The notes under the pieces: model-generated | Databases searched by the model: none | What the model was told of the DNA's origin: nothing | Seen by the model: only the letters and a program-made list of their open reading frames with translations | Position numbers and translations under genes: made by a program | Shown: piece after piece, positions 54,027 through 61,707 of the stretch | Position numbering within the stretch: the first letter of the stretch is position 1 | Layout: every line of letters starts with the position of its first letter | Assembly (NCBI GenBank): GCA_018399055.1 | Contig: CP073762.1 | Location: forward strand, 1 to 64,000 | Direction of reading: 5' to 3' | Source of the DNA: Simkaniaceae bacterium | Lineage (GTDB): Bacteria > Chlamydiota > Chlamydiia > Chlamydiales > Simkaniaceae | DNA: 64,000 bases

Positions 54027-54731
54027 GTGAAAAAACTACTCATTATTACCTGCTTTCTTTTGCTCACAAGCGCGTATCTCTATTCAGGGCCTAGACATCT
54101 TATCAGCAGATCAGTCACTCGCTCAAGAGCCACGGTTCATCCCTACCAACTGATTATTTTTGCATCAGCAGAAGCGACTGCCGGAGATACTTACCTTAAT
54201 GTCCAGGGACAACAAAGGGCCGCGTATCTTTCAGACTTCCTCCTCTATCAAAACCCGGATGGTTTTACAATTAATCAAGCCAACCAGCCCATTCACGCTC
54301 TGTATACTCCGAGTGATAACTCAGGAGATTTTTATGCAACCCATGCCTTGCAAACAATCACCCCCATTTTCCATCAGGCAAATGCTGTAAGGATCGAGCA
54401 AACCGCAGGAAGTAAAGGCCCTTTAACAATCAACCAAACATATTCTTTGGCGATGAGCCCAGAGATTCTAAAGGATATGCTTTTCGATGGAAATGCTACG
54501 TCACTTCAAGGCAAAACAGTTATCATTTGTTGGAAGCTAGAACAGATTTCACAAAATGCAGATGGGCTGTTTGGGGATCCACAGGTCAGCCAGTATTTCC
54601 AAAATGCTCTCAGTCATCTAGATGACTTGGGCACAGACCCTACAAATGTCTGGGTGATTCAGTGGAATCAAGATACTCCGACAGGCACAACAATTAAACA
54701 GTTAGGGGCAAATGGCTTTAATGTTCCATAA
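54027..54731 (+). CDS. exported histidine-phosphatase-like protein, catalytic motif lost
   Basis: The 234-residue protein has a signal peptide (LLIITCFLLLTSAYLYSG). It shares a series of blocks with the next protein: LNVQGQQRAAYLSDFLL, HALYTPSDNS, LQTITPIFHQA and VIICWKLEQI. Where the neighbour has the RHG catalytic motif, this protein reads IIFASAEA near residue 45, so the phosphohistidine residue is missing. It is therefore probably a non-enzymatic member, perhaps a binding or partner protein in the periplasm. It starts 15 bp after the MOMP-like gene and overlaps the next gene by 20 bp. Confidence 0.7.
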   Translation: MKKLLIITCFLLLTSAYLYSGPRHLISRSVTRSRATVHPYQLIIFASAEATAGDTYLNVQGQQRAAYLSDFLLYQNPDGFTINQANQPIHALYTPSDNSGDFYATHALQTITPIFHQANAVRIEQTAGSKGPLTINQTYSLAMSPEILKDMLFDGNATSLQGKTVIICWKLEQISQNADGLFGDPQVSQYFQNALSHLDDLGTDPTNVWVIQWNQDTPTGTTIKQLGANGFNVP

Positions 54732-55554
54732 CCAAATATTGCGCATTCTCTTTCTTCTACTGTCCTTTTCAGCGGCAAGCTATGCACTGCCCCCTGGCTA
54801 TCCCTATCGAATCATCACTGTGCGGCATGGAGAGAAAAACACCACAGGTCCAGCAATTCCCCTTTCACCCGGTATTCTCAATCCAGTTTTTACTCAAGGA
54901 CTCGACGTACAAGGTTACCAAAGAGCAGCATATCTCGTGGGATATATCTTAGGAATCCCTCCAGCTGTTTCACCTTTATTCCCTGACTTGATTGCAGGAG
55001 CCGTGCCCAGTCACCCTATCACTCTTGTTGGAGCTCTGTATACTGGTTCTCCTCCAGGAACGGGAACATGGCGCCCCGTGCAGACAATCACTCCTCTAGC
55101 AAATGCTCTGTTTCCCAGCGCTGCGATTACCAGTCCCTATAATTATCTACCATCCTCCTCTCTGGTCCTACAAATTGCTGACAATAATTACCCTACCTTA
55201 GTGTCTGCCATTACAGATGGAACGCATGATAATGATAGCATCGCCCTCTGCTGGGAAAGCAACGCACTTCCATTCATGCTGGCAGAAGTGGACTTTGGAA
55301 TCACTGGGTATGGCGCCGGAGATGCATTAGCACTGGTCAATAATAAGACCTTTATCAAAACGTTTGGTACCTATCCAAATCTCACATTTCCGGGAAAATC
55401 CCAAGGGCAAGAATTCTTCAATCTTGTATTTGTTGTAGAGTATTTTGAGGATGGAGGAATGCCCGCCTCCAACTTTTCAGTATTCAACCAAAGAGCTACA
55501 AGTGACTTCAACAATATCGGAGGGGTTCAAACCTCTCAACTCGATTTGCCTTAA
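54712..55554 (+). CDS. exported histidine-phosphatase superfamily protein
   Basis: The 280-residue protein has a signal peptide (ILRILFLLLSFSAASYA) and the family motif RIITVRHGEKN at about residue 38, where the histidine would be phosphorylated. LDVQGYQRAAYLVGYIL, GALYTGSPP, VQTITPLANAL and SIALCWESNALP follow; the last resembles the region of the second catalytic histidine, but that histidine is not obvious. Substrates of this superfamily range from phytate to sugar phosphates. It is the tandem paralogue of the preceding gene. The ATG at 54721 is an alternative start. Confidence 0.72.
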   Translation: MALMFHNQILRILFLLLSFSAASYALPPGYPYRIITVRHGEKNTTGPAIPLSPGILNPVFTQGLDVQGYQRAAYLVGYILGIPPAVSPLFPDLIAGAVPSHPITLVGALYTGSPPGTGTWRPVQTITPLANALFPSAAITSPYNYLPSSSLVLQIADNNYPTLVSAITDGTHDNDSIALCWESNALPFMLAEVDFGITGYGAGDALALVNNKTFIKTFGTYPNLTFPGKSQGQEFFNLVFVVEYFEDGGMPASNFSVFNQRATSDFNNIGGVQTSQLDLP

Positions 55555-55561
55555 TGTTATA

Positions 55562-55581
55562 AGCCCAGTGGCTGCTGGGCT
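55562..55581. terminator. hairpin between convergent genes
   Basis: AGCCCAG (55562-55568) and CTGGGCT (55575-55581) form a 7-bp GC-rich stem with a six-base loop, eight bases after the stop of the phosphatase-like gene and just before the stop of the opposing gene. No good T run follows on either strand. Confidence 0.5.
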
Positions 55582-55590
55582 CATATGCGC

Positions 55591-56112
55591 CTAATTTGAA
55601 TAAGGGCTCTTAGAGGAAGATGAGCTGCCACTATTACTAGGGTAGCTATAGCTTCCGCCATAAGGGCTTTGCGACGGCTGTTGTTGCTGACCTTGTTGCG
55701 AGCTGTTCGATTGATCTTGACGTGCATTTTTCATGATCACTTCCACTGCTGCATCGGGAGAAATCTGCGACTGACCACTCGTTCCTCCTTGGGTGCTAGT
55801 ATTTGCCAGAGTCATCGCTTCGATCCTTTGAGACACTGAAAAGTGGCGGCAAAACATGGTGCGATGCATATCGCTGAGCTGCATTGCAAATTGTTGTTCT
55901 TGTTGAGAAAGATGAGAACAATCCGATGGAAGAGCATTTTGCTGTTGAGGCATTTGCTGTGTTTGTTGCTGACTTTGCTGCCCTTGTTGTCCATATTGAC
56001 TGTAGGAATCGTAAGAATTATTCGACGACCCGGTTGATGAATATGAGCCATACTGAGCGTAGGCTGTAGACATTCCTAATACAAGTAATAGGGATCCTAA
56101 AACTTTTTTCAT
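55591..56112 (-). CDS. secreted glutamine/serine-rich protein with a conserved core
   Basis: The 173-residue protein has a signal peptide (VLGSLLLVLGMSTAYA). Low-complexity flanks rich in Q, S, Y and G (SQYGQQGQQSQQQTQQM and SQSPYGGSYSYPSNSG) surround a well-structured middle, LSQQEQQFAMQLSDMHRTMF-CRHFSVSQRIEAMTL, which looks helical and has two cysteines together with PSDC. The core suggests a folded domain with disordered tails in the periplasm or outside. I do not recognise a family. AGGAGG lies nine bases before the ATG. Confidence 0.65.
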   Translation of the reverse strand: MKKVLGSLLLVLGMSTAYAQYGSYSSTGSSNNSYDSYSQYGQQGQQSQQQTQQMPQQQNALPSDCSHLSQQEQQFAMQLSDMHRTMFCRHFSVSQRIEAMTLANTSTQGGTSGQSQISPDAAVEVIMKNARQDQSNSSQQGQQQQPSQSPYGGSYSYPSNSGSSSSSKSPYSN

Positions 56113-56192
56113 GGGGGTAACCTCCTAGTTATATTTCTGGAATAGCACAAGTATATGGATTATAAAAGCACTTTTTTCTATATACCATTTGT

Positions 56193-56705
56193 ATGAGTGA
56201 ACGACCCTTAGAGTGCAGTCAATGCAAACGGAGCGCGGATGTCATCTATAGCGAGATGGTAGAAGATACTGTCACAACCACGGAAATGTGTCGCGATTGC
56301 CCTGTACTAAAGCTAAAGCTTCAGGGGAGAACCCCAAATGAGGAAGCTCCCAAGAAAGAGGAGGGGCTTTGCTGCAGCAACTGCCATACTTCGCTTGAAT
56401 CTGTTCTCATGGGAGAACCTCTGGGATGCAAAGAATGCTACGCCATTTTTCAAGACGTGCTCGTCGATCAACTTCTAGAAACTCAACTGATTTCTCCTCG
56501 ATTAAAGCCGAGCCCTGCCAGCCCTGTTCCAACGTTGCATATTGGTAAATCCCCTCACTTTAACGAAAAAACTCGCAATACCAGCCGTATTCGGGACCTG
56601 AACGAATCATTAAGTGAAGCCCTCAGCGGAGAAAACTATGAAGAAGCTGCATGGCTTCGAGATCAAATCAATGCCCTCACGGAAATGAAAGATGAAAGAG
56701 CCTAA
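56193..56705 (+). CDS. mcsA: McsA-like zinc-finger protein
   Basis: The 170-residue protein has CxxC pairs (CSQCKRS, CRDCPV, CSNCHTS, CKECYA) as in McsA. A linker and a C-terminal UVR-type helical motif follow (RIRDLNESLSEALSGENYEE, AAWLRDQINAL). McsA activates the protein arginine kinase McsB and is a partner of ClpC in quality control. It overlaps the downstream mcsB gene by 14 bp, the standard arrangement, and matches the CT676-CT675 pair of C. trachomatis. Confidence 0.88.
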   Translation: MSERPLECSQCKRSADVIYSEMVEDTVTTTEMCRDCPVLKLKLQGRTPNEEAPKKEEGLCCSNCHTSLESVLMGEPLGCKECYAIFQDVLVDQLLETQLISPRLKPSPASPVPTLHIGKSPHFNEKTRNTSRIRDLNESLSEALSGENYEEAAWLRDQINALTEMKDERA

Positions 56706-57753
56706 TCCTTTTCAAACATTAAAAGAGCATAGCATTTGGGAGAAAAGCGATACTCCCATTTGGATGGCTTCCAGCTTCTTCTTGCAAAGGAACCTCTCCT
56801 CTTCGCTATTCCCTCAAAAAATGAAAGAACCGGACTCTCTTCAGGCCTTGACGACCCTGAAACAATCCCTTCTCAGCTCCCCATCTTTAAAAGCTCCCTT
56901 ATTTTTTAAAATGGAAGAGTTAAAGACTGCAGAACGAGAATTCATTCTAGAACATTTTCTTGCAACAAACGAGTCTCAAAATCCTGAATGCAGATCAGGT
57001 GTTGTCATTGATAATACAGGGACCTTTCTAGCAATGATCAATGGCGAAGACCATCTCACTCTCCACTCTATTGAATCTCACTCAGCATGGAAAGAAGCAT
57101 GGAAAAAACTCTCAAAAATCGAAGCAGAACTTGCTGAAAACCACTCCTTTGCTTATTCACATAAGTTCGGATACCTCACATCCTATCTCTCCAATTCAGG
57201 AACTGCCTTGACCGTTCAAGCCTTCCTCCACCTTCCCTGCCTGATAGGGCTCGATCAAATCGATGATGTCCTGGCAAGTGAGCTTGATGAAGAGGTTCAA
57301 GCAAGTGGGCTGACAGGGACTGATGAATTTGTTGGCGATATTGTCATTATTCAAAACCGCTTTACATTAGGGCTGACTGAAGATCATATCTTAGACGGGA
57401 TCCATAAAACCGCAACCAAGCTTTCGAATCACGAAAAAATCCTCCGTACTCAACTCCTTGACACTCCTGATGCACTCATTGTTGATAAAATTAGCCGCGC
57501 CATTGGACTTCTCAAGCATTCCTTTCAAATAGAAACCAAAGAAGCCTTGAATGCCCTCAGCTTTATCAAGCTGGGGATCGATCTGAAATGGATCGATGGT
57601 CTCACAGATCAAGACCTCAATAGAATTTTCTTTGAAGTGCGGCGTGGTCACCTCTCTCTTTCCTTAAATGAAGAGCTTTCTAAAGAAAAGCTCGCTCAAA
57701 AACGGGCAGAGTTCTTACAATCGGTTCTAAAACCCATATCGATTAAATTATGA
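56692..57753 (+). CDS. mcsB: McsB / phosphagen-kinase-like protein with altered active site
   Basis: The 353-residue protein aligns along the phosphagen kinase fold: IWMASSFFLQRNLSSS, MINGEDHLTLHSIES (the NEEDH position, near 117), FGYLTSYLSNSGTALTV, GDIVIIQNRFTLGLTEDHIL and the C-terminal EALNALSFIKLGIDLKWI. In active McsB the first motif is SSRIRLARN and the third contains a catalytic cysteine (CPTN). Here the arginines are largely gone and tyrosine replaces cysteine. It may be a pseudokinase or have changed specificity. Context with mcsA makes the family certain; the activity is not. Confidence 0.8.
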   Translation: MKEPNPFQTLKEHSIWEKSDTPIWMASSFFLQRNLSSSLFPQKMKEPDSLQALTTLKQSLLSSPSLKAPLFFKMEELKTAEREFILEHFLATNESQNPECRSGVVIDNTGTFLAMINGEDHLTLHSIESHSAWKEAWKKLSKIEAELAENHSFAYSHKFGYLTSYLSNSGTALTVQAFLHLPCLIGLDQIDDVLASELDEEVQASGLTGTDEFVGDIVIIQNRFTLGLTEDHILDGIHKTATKLSNHEKILRTQLLDTPDALIVDKISRAIGLLKHSFQIETKEALNALSFIKLGIDLKWIDGLTDQDLNRIFFEVRRGHLSLSLNEELSKEKLAQKRAEFLQSVLKPISIKL

Positions 57754-59054
57754 TCACTGCAATTCTTTTAATGGGAGGGACAGGAGAACGCTTTGGAAGC
57801 GAGACTCCCAAGCAGTTCTTAAACCTTTCAGGCAAGAAGATCTACCTTCACACGCTCGATACTTTTCTCGCTTTTCCAGAATTTCAAGCGATTCTTCTCG
57901 TCTGCCACCCTGACCATATTAAGGCCGTGCAAGGCGAGGTCTCTAGCTCTCGGGTCCGCGTGATACCTGGGGGTTATTCTAGGCAAGATTCTACCTATCA
58001 AGGACTCCTAGCATGTCCTAGTGAAACGACCCATGTTGTGATCCATGATGCCGTCCGCCCTTTTATCTCCTCTAAAATCATTCAAGATAACCTAAGCGCT
58101 CTCAAAAAACACGACGCTGTTGACACCTGCATCCCTTCTGCTGATACCATCGTTCACGCAGAAAACATCGACACCATTACCTCCATCCCTAATCGCAATC
58201 ACTATCTGCGTGGCCAAACTCCCCAAAGCTTTTCCTATCCCCTCCTCCTTGAAGCTCACGAAAAGCATGTCCACCACGAGGCTTCTGATGACTGTCGTCT
58301 TGTTCTTGATTTAGGAGTTCCCGTACATATTGTCTCCGGTTCTGAAGATAATATAAAAATCACCAACGAGCTTGATCTCTTTCTAGCAGAGCAACTCATG
58401 CAACGCAAAACGCGCTCCCTTCCTCAAACGCTTACCTCTTTAAAAGGTAAAACATTTGCTGTTGCTGGAGGGACCGGCGGTATTGGCTCAGCCCTTGTAA
58501 ACCTCCTTAAAAAAGAGGGCGCTACCCCTCTTATCCTATCTAAATCTTCCAAATCACACCCCATTGATCTCACAAACTTTACCGCTACCGAAACACTCTT
58601 CAAATCCCTTGGCCCGATCGATGGCCTCATCAACTGCGTAGGCCATCTATCCCTCAAACCCTTCCACTCCCTATCTTCAGAAGAAATCGATCACCTCATC
58701 GCCACCAACCTCCACTCTTTGCTTTACAGCTGCCGCTGCGCACAGGTCAAACCAAGTGGACACATCATCAATCTCTCCTCTTCCTCATTTTCTCGCGGAA
58801 GGAAATCCTACACCCTTTACTCCTCCGCAAAAGCCGCCATCGTCAACTTTACTCAAGGACTCGCAGACGAGCGCCCCGATCTCCATATCAACGCAATCGT
58901 CCCTCAACGAACCGCCACCCCCATGCGCTCTAAGAACTTCCCGAATGAAGACACTTCGGCCCTCCTCTCTCCTTTAGAGGTTGCCCAGGAGATTCTCACC
59001 CTCCTTAAACATACCGGTACAACGGCATCCCTTCTCGAAGTACGCAAAAAATAA
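57750..59054 (+). CDS. IspD/TarI-type cytidylyltransferase fused to a short-chain dehydrogenase
   Basis: Residues 1 to about 222 are a cytidylyltransferase: LLMGGTGERFGSETPKQFL, VVIHDAVRPFISS, NHYLRGQTPQSFSYP and DDCRLVLDLG. From about 228 an SDR domain follows, with the nucleotide site KTFAVAGGTGGIGSALVNLL, the NAG-equivalent INCVGHLSL, catalytic SSSSF and YTLYSSAKAA (YxxxK). The same fusion is known from Haemophilus Bcs1, which reduces ribulose-5-phosphate and makes CDP-ribitol. IspD activity in isoprenoid synthesis is the alternative. The ATG overlaps the mcsB stop (ATGA). Confidence 0.85.
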   Translation: MITAILLMGGTGERFGSETPKQFLNLSGKKIYLHTLDTFLAFPEFQAILLVCHPDHIKAVQGEVSSSRVRVIPGGYSRQDSTYQGLLACPSETTHVVIHDAVRPFISSKIIQDNLSALKKHDAVDTCIPSADTIVHAENIDTITSIPNRNHYLRGQTPQSFSYPLLLEAHEKHVHHEASDDCRLVLDLGVPVHIVSGSEDNIKITNELDLFLAEQLMQRKTRSLPQTLTSLKGKTFAVAGGTGGIGSALVNLLKKEGATPLILSKSSKSHPIDLTNFTATETLFKSLGPIDGLINCVGHLSLKPFHSLSSEEIDHLIATNLHSLLYSCRCAQVKPSGHIINLSSSSFSRGRKSYTLYSSAKAAIVNFTQGLADERPDLHINAIVPQRTATPMRSKNFPNEDTSALLSPLEVAQEILTLLKHTGTTASLLEVRKK

Positions 59055-59134
59055 ATTTATCCGTACTTATACTCTTGCTAAAATCCACTCTTTCAAACTA
59101 AAATCCTTCCCGAAAACCTTATAAGGAGCACCTG

Positions 59135-61021
59135 ATGAATGCAGTTTTGGGTGGAATATTAGTCACGACATACCACGGGCTTGGAGCATCTATTTACAAT
59201 ATTCTCTCTCTGTCTATAAAAGGGGATATGGGCAAATGGACCAGGTGGCAGTGGGGAGGTCTTGTTGGAACGACAGCTCTTAATGTTTTCAGACCAACGA
59301 TTCAAAAGCGCCTAGACGAAAGGCTAGGCAAAACAAAGTCGAGATATTTCTTTGACCTCACCCCTTTTATTGTCATGGGATTCACGCAGTGGAAAGCAAA
59401 CCGTTTGCTAAAACCCTCACTTTGCGCAGGAGCCTACTTCGCTTGCATTCATAAAATCATTAACTGGCAGCAACACTCTATGGCTTGGGACCGCGTATGG
59501 AGTAGTCGATTTCTTCCTGAGCAACGCGCCGAACCCCAAACCTACTATGAAGAGTTAGCTTTGGCTCAAGGACTTGCAGAACAAGCGAAACAAAAAATGG
59601 ATTGGACCATAAAAGATGGCGGCCTTATCCAATCGCTCTGTTTGATTCAGGTAGGAGAGGTTGAAAGGGGAACAGCTCTCTTTCAGGAACGTAGAGACAA
59701 ATATAGTATCACATTCCTCTCTGAAAAATTATTAGATGCTCAGGTCTCTTATCATATAAGGAATCGTGAGTTTCAAGCGGCATGCGCAGTCATCCAGGCA
59801 ACGGAGAGATCCATGAGTGTTTCATCCTATTGGGACCGATTCTCTTGTTATGAGGTGATGCTTCGAGCTTATGGTGAAATGAAGAAGACCGACGAGTTAT
59901 TAGCACTGCTTAGGCAAATGGAGCAGGAATTACCTGAGATTGAACGCAAAGAAACAGACCTATTTAGAGGTCGATATTCTTCCAGTGATTATGACTACAA
60001 GCACCGCTTGATGATTGCAAAAGGCTACTGCTACTTGGATGACCAAGATGACAAGATTCTAGAGCTGATGAACGTTCAAACGACACATAATAATCACTAC
60101 ACTACGAATGTTCGTGCCCTTTTTGACACATATACTAAACACAAGTTTGGCACAGCTCAATTTGACGCTGGGCTTGCTGACAAGTTGGAATGTTCTCCAA
60201 GAAGAAAAGCCTCCGTTGTAGAAGCATTCAATGTCCGACTCGCTTTGCGCTATATTGAGTCAGCAGAGTATGCCCTTGCCACACCTCTTGCTCGCAGGGT
60301 CCGCGGCGAAGAATCCCTCAAAGCGCTTGTAGAAGCCTACGTCAAAAAGGGCCAACTTGATCAAGCAGAACTCTGTGCCCAAACAATGGACGGCCGTGGA
60401 ATTTATCAAACGATTGGAAAGGCTTATCTCGAGGCTTCTAACTTTGATAAAGCACTCGAGATGGCTAGAGAAGCTAGAGATCAAAGCTTCCTTGCATTGG
60501 TCTATTTAACTTTCCGCACTTTGGCCAACACTTATGAAGGACCCCTGCGAGAACTATTGGCAGATTCATCCACCTCTCTTGTTATGAAAGCCAGAATCAC
60601 CCACGCCCTTGGCGACGATTTAGCAGCAATAGAAAGAGCCCCGGTTTCACCTGACAAAATATTAGCCTACTTAGAACTTGCCAATGACACAAAAGACGAT
60701 CGCTACCTACAAGAAGCCAAAGCAAGCGCGGAGAGAGCAACTGGAGAAAATGGCTTGTCTTATTTGCCTGTTGCAAAGGGCTTTCTAGAAAGGAATCAAG
60801 TAGAGGCCGCTTTTGCCTTAATAAAGAAGGCGCCTCAGATCTTTTATCCCATGCTCTTCTCAGCTTATGAGAGCATGGAGGGCCTGGATGCCTACGATCA
60901 CTTTCAGGGGTTATCTCAACTGGAAGCCTATCAGCTTCGAGTGAATTTAGCAAAATCCCTTCAAACTGAGGGGAAGTATGCAGAGGCACTTGCACTCTTG
61001 GAACCCTTATTCCAACAATAA
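59135..61021 (+). CDS. TPR-like repeat protein with hydrophobic N-terminal region
   Basis: The 628-residue protein begins with moderately hydrophobic segments (VLGGILVTTYHGLGASIYNI, FFDLTPFIVMGFTQW, SLCAGAYFACIHKI) over the first 115 residues. The rest is helical with degenerate tetratricopeptide-like repeats, for example LALRYIESAEYALATPLARR, LVEAYVKKGQLDQAELCAQT and IGKAYLEASNFDKALEMARE. TPR domains bind proteins, so it may be a membrane-attached scaffold or an effector. AAGGAG lies eight bases before the ATG. No family is recognised beyond the repeats. Confidence 0.65.
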   Translation: MNAVLGGILVTTYHGLGASIYNILSLSIKGDMGKWTRWQWGGLVGTTALNVFRPTIQKRLDERLGKTKSRYFFDLTPFIVMGFTQWKANRLLKPSLCAGAYFACIHKIINWQQHSMAWDRVWSSRFLPEQRAEPQTYYEELALAQGLAEQAKQKMDWTIKDGGLIQSLCLIQVGEVERGTALFQERRDKYSITFLSEKLLDAQVSYHIRNREFQAACAVIQATERSMSVSSYWDRFSCYEVMLRAYGEMKKTDELLALLRQMEQELPEIERKETDLFRGRYSSSDYDYKHRLMIAKGYCYLDDQDDKILELMNVQTTHNNHYTTNVRALFDTYTKHKFGTAQFDAGLADKLECSPRRKASVVEAFNVRLALRYIESAEYALATPLARRVRGEESLKALVEAYVKKGQLDQAELCAQTMDGRGIYQTIGKAYLEASNFDKALEMAREARDQSFLALVYLTFRTLANTYEGPLRELLADSSTSLVMKARITHALGDDLAAIERAPVSPDKILAYLELANDTKDDRYLQEAKASAERATGENGLSYLPVAKGFLERNQVEAAFALIKKAPQIFYPMLFSAYESMEGLDAYDHFQGLSQLEAYQLRVNLAKSLQTEGKYAEALALLEPLFQQ

Positions 61022-61111
61022 ACCGAAAATGGGTACCCTACCGGCGCTCTTTCAACTATACAACCATTGACCAGGAAAATCACGCACTAATTAATATAAA
61101 ATATTTTAATA

Positions 61112-61139
61112 TTGTAATTAAAATGATAATAAATATACT
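61112..61139 (+). promoter_or_regulatory. probable promoter of the small hydrophobic protein gene
   Basis: TTGTAA (61112-61117) and TATACT (61134-61139) are 16 bp apart in a very AT-rich stretch, 37 bp before the ATG at 61177. The downstream gene has its own terminator, consistent with a single-gene transcript. Confidence 0.5.
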
Positions 61140-61176
61140 GATAGTATCTTTTTAACATTACAAGGGAAGGATTACT

Positions 61177-61566
61177 ATGTTATCGTTAACTTACCAAATG
61201 CTTTCGCGCTCAGCGCTTGCGTCTCTAACAGGGCAACTCTTTTCAAAAAGTTTGTTTACATCATTTGGAAAATCGCAGCTTCCTGCTTTAGCAAGCGCTG
61301 TGACTTACACAGCTCTTTCTCAGCTAGGAGAAAAAGCCACAGGCGCCGGTAAACACTCTGATGGTCGTCCAACAAGTAGAAACACATGGACAAGACTCTT
61401 TGTGCAACTATCGACTGCCGCAGCAGTCACCTACATCACCCCGAAACTGACTCAAAAGCTATTTGATACCAAAATCGACATGAATCAGTCCGCCAACCTT
61501 GCTGCTGCATCACTCATGATCCACCTAATTCCAGGCCTGCTTGCTGCTCATAACGGATGGCGTTAG
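61177..61566 (+). CDS. small hydrophobic protein, paralogue of 51351-51707
   Basis: The 129-residue protein contains LTGQLFSKSLFTSFGKSQLP and ASAVTYTALSQLG, followed by a polar linker, LFVQLSTAAAVTYITPKLTQ and a hydrophobic C-terminal segment (AASLMIHLIPGLLAA). Both the leading motif and the ITPKLTQKLFDTKI block have counterparts in the 51351 gene (LTPKINHAFFKQKI). The function is unknown; a membrane-inserted or secreted protein is plausible. GGGAAGG precedes the ATG by nine bases. It has its own promoter-like elements and a strong terminator. Confidence 0.65.
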   Translation: MLSLTYQMLSRSALASLTGQLFSKSLFTSFGKSQLPALASAVTYTALSQLGEKATGAGKHSDGRPTSRNTWTRLFVQLSTAAAVTYITPKLTQKLFDTKIDMNQSANLAAASLMIHLIPGLLAAHNGWR

Positions 61567-61572
61567 ATAAAA

Positions 61573-61602
61573 AAAGGTCAGGTGTTTCCACCTGACCTTT
61601 TT
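61573..61602. terminator. strong intrinsic terminator
   Basis: AAAGGTCAGGTG (61573-61584) and CACCTGACCTTT (61589-61600) form a perfect 12-bp stem with loop TTTC, flanked by A and T runs. It can act in both directions, though the tpsB gene on the other strand ends about 105 bp away. Confidence 0.92.
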
Positions 61603-61707
61603 CCACAACCCTCTTCTCTCCCTGCATGGAAAGCCTTGACCCATATGATGACTTTTAATCAAGCCCCTGGAAAGTTTTTTTGCACTAGATCGATTTAACG
61701 TCACTTT

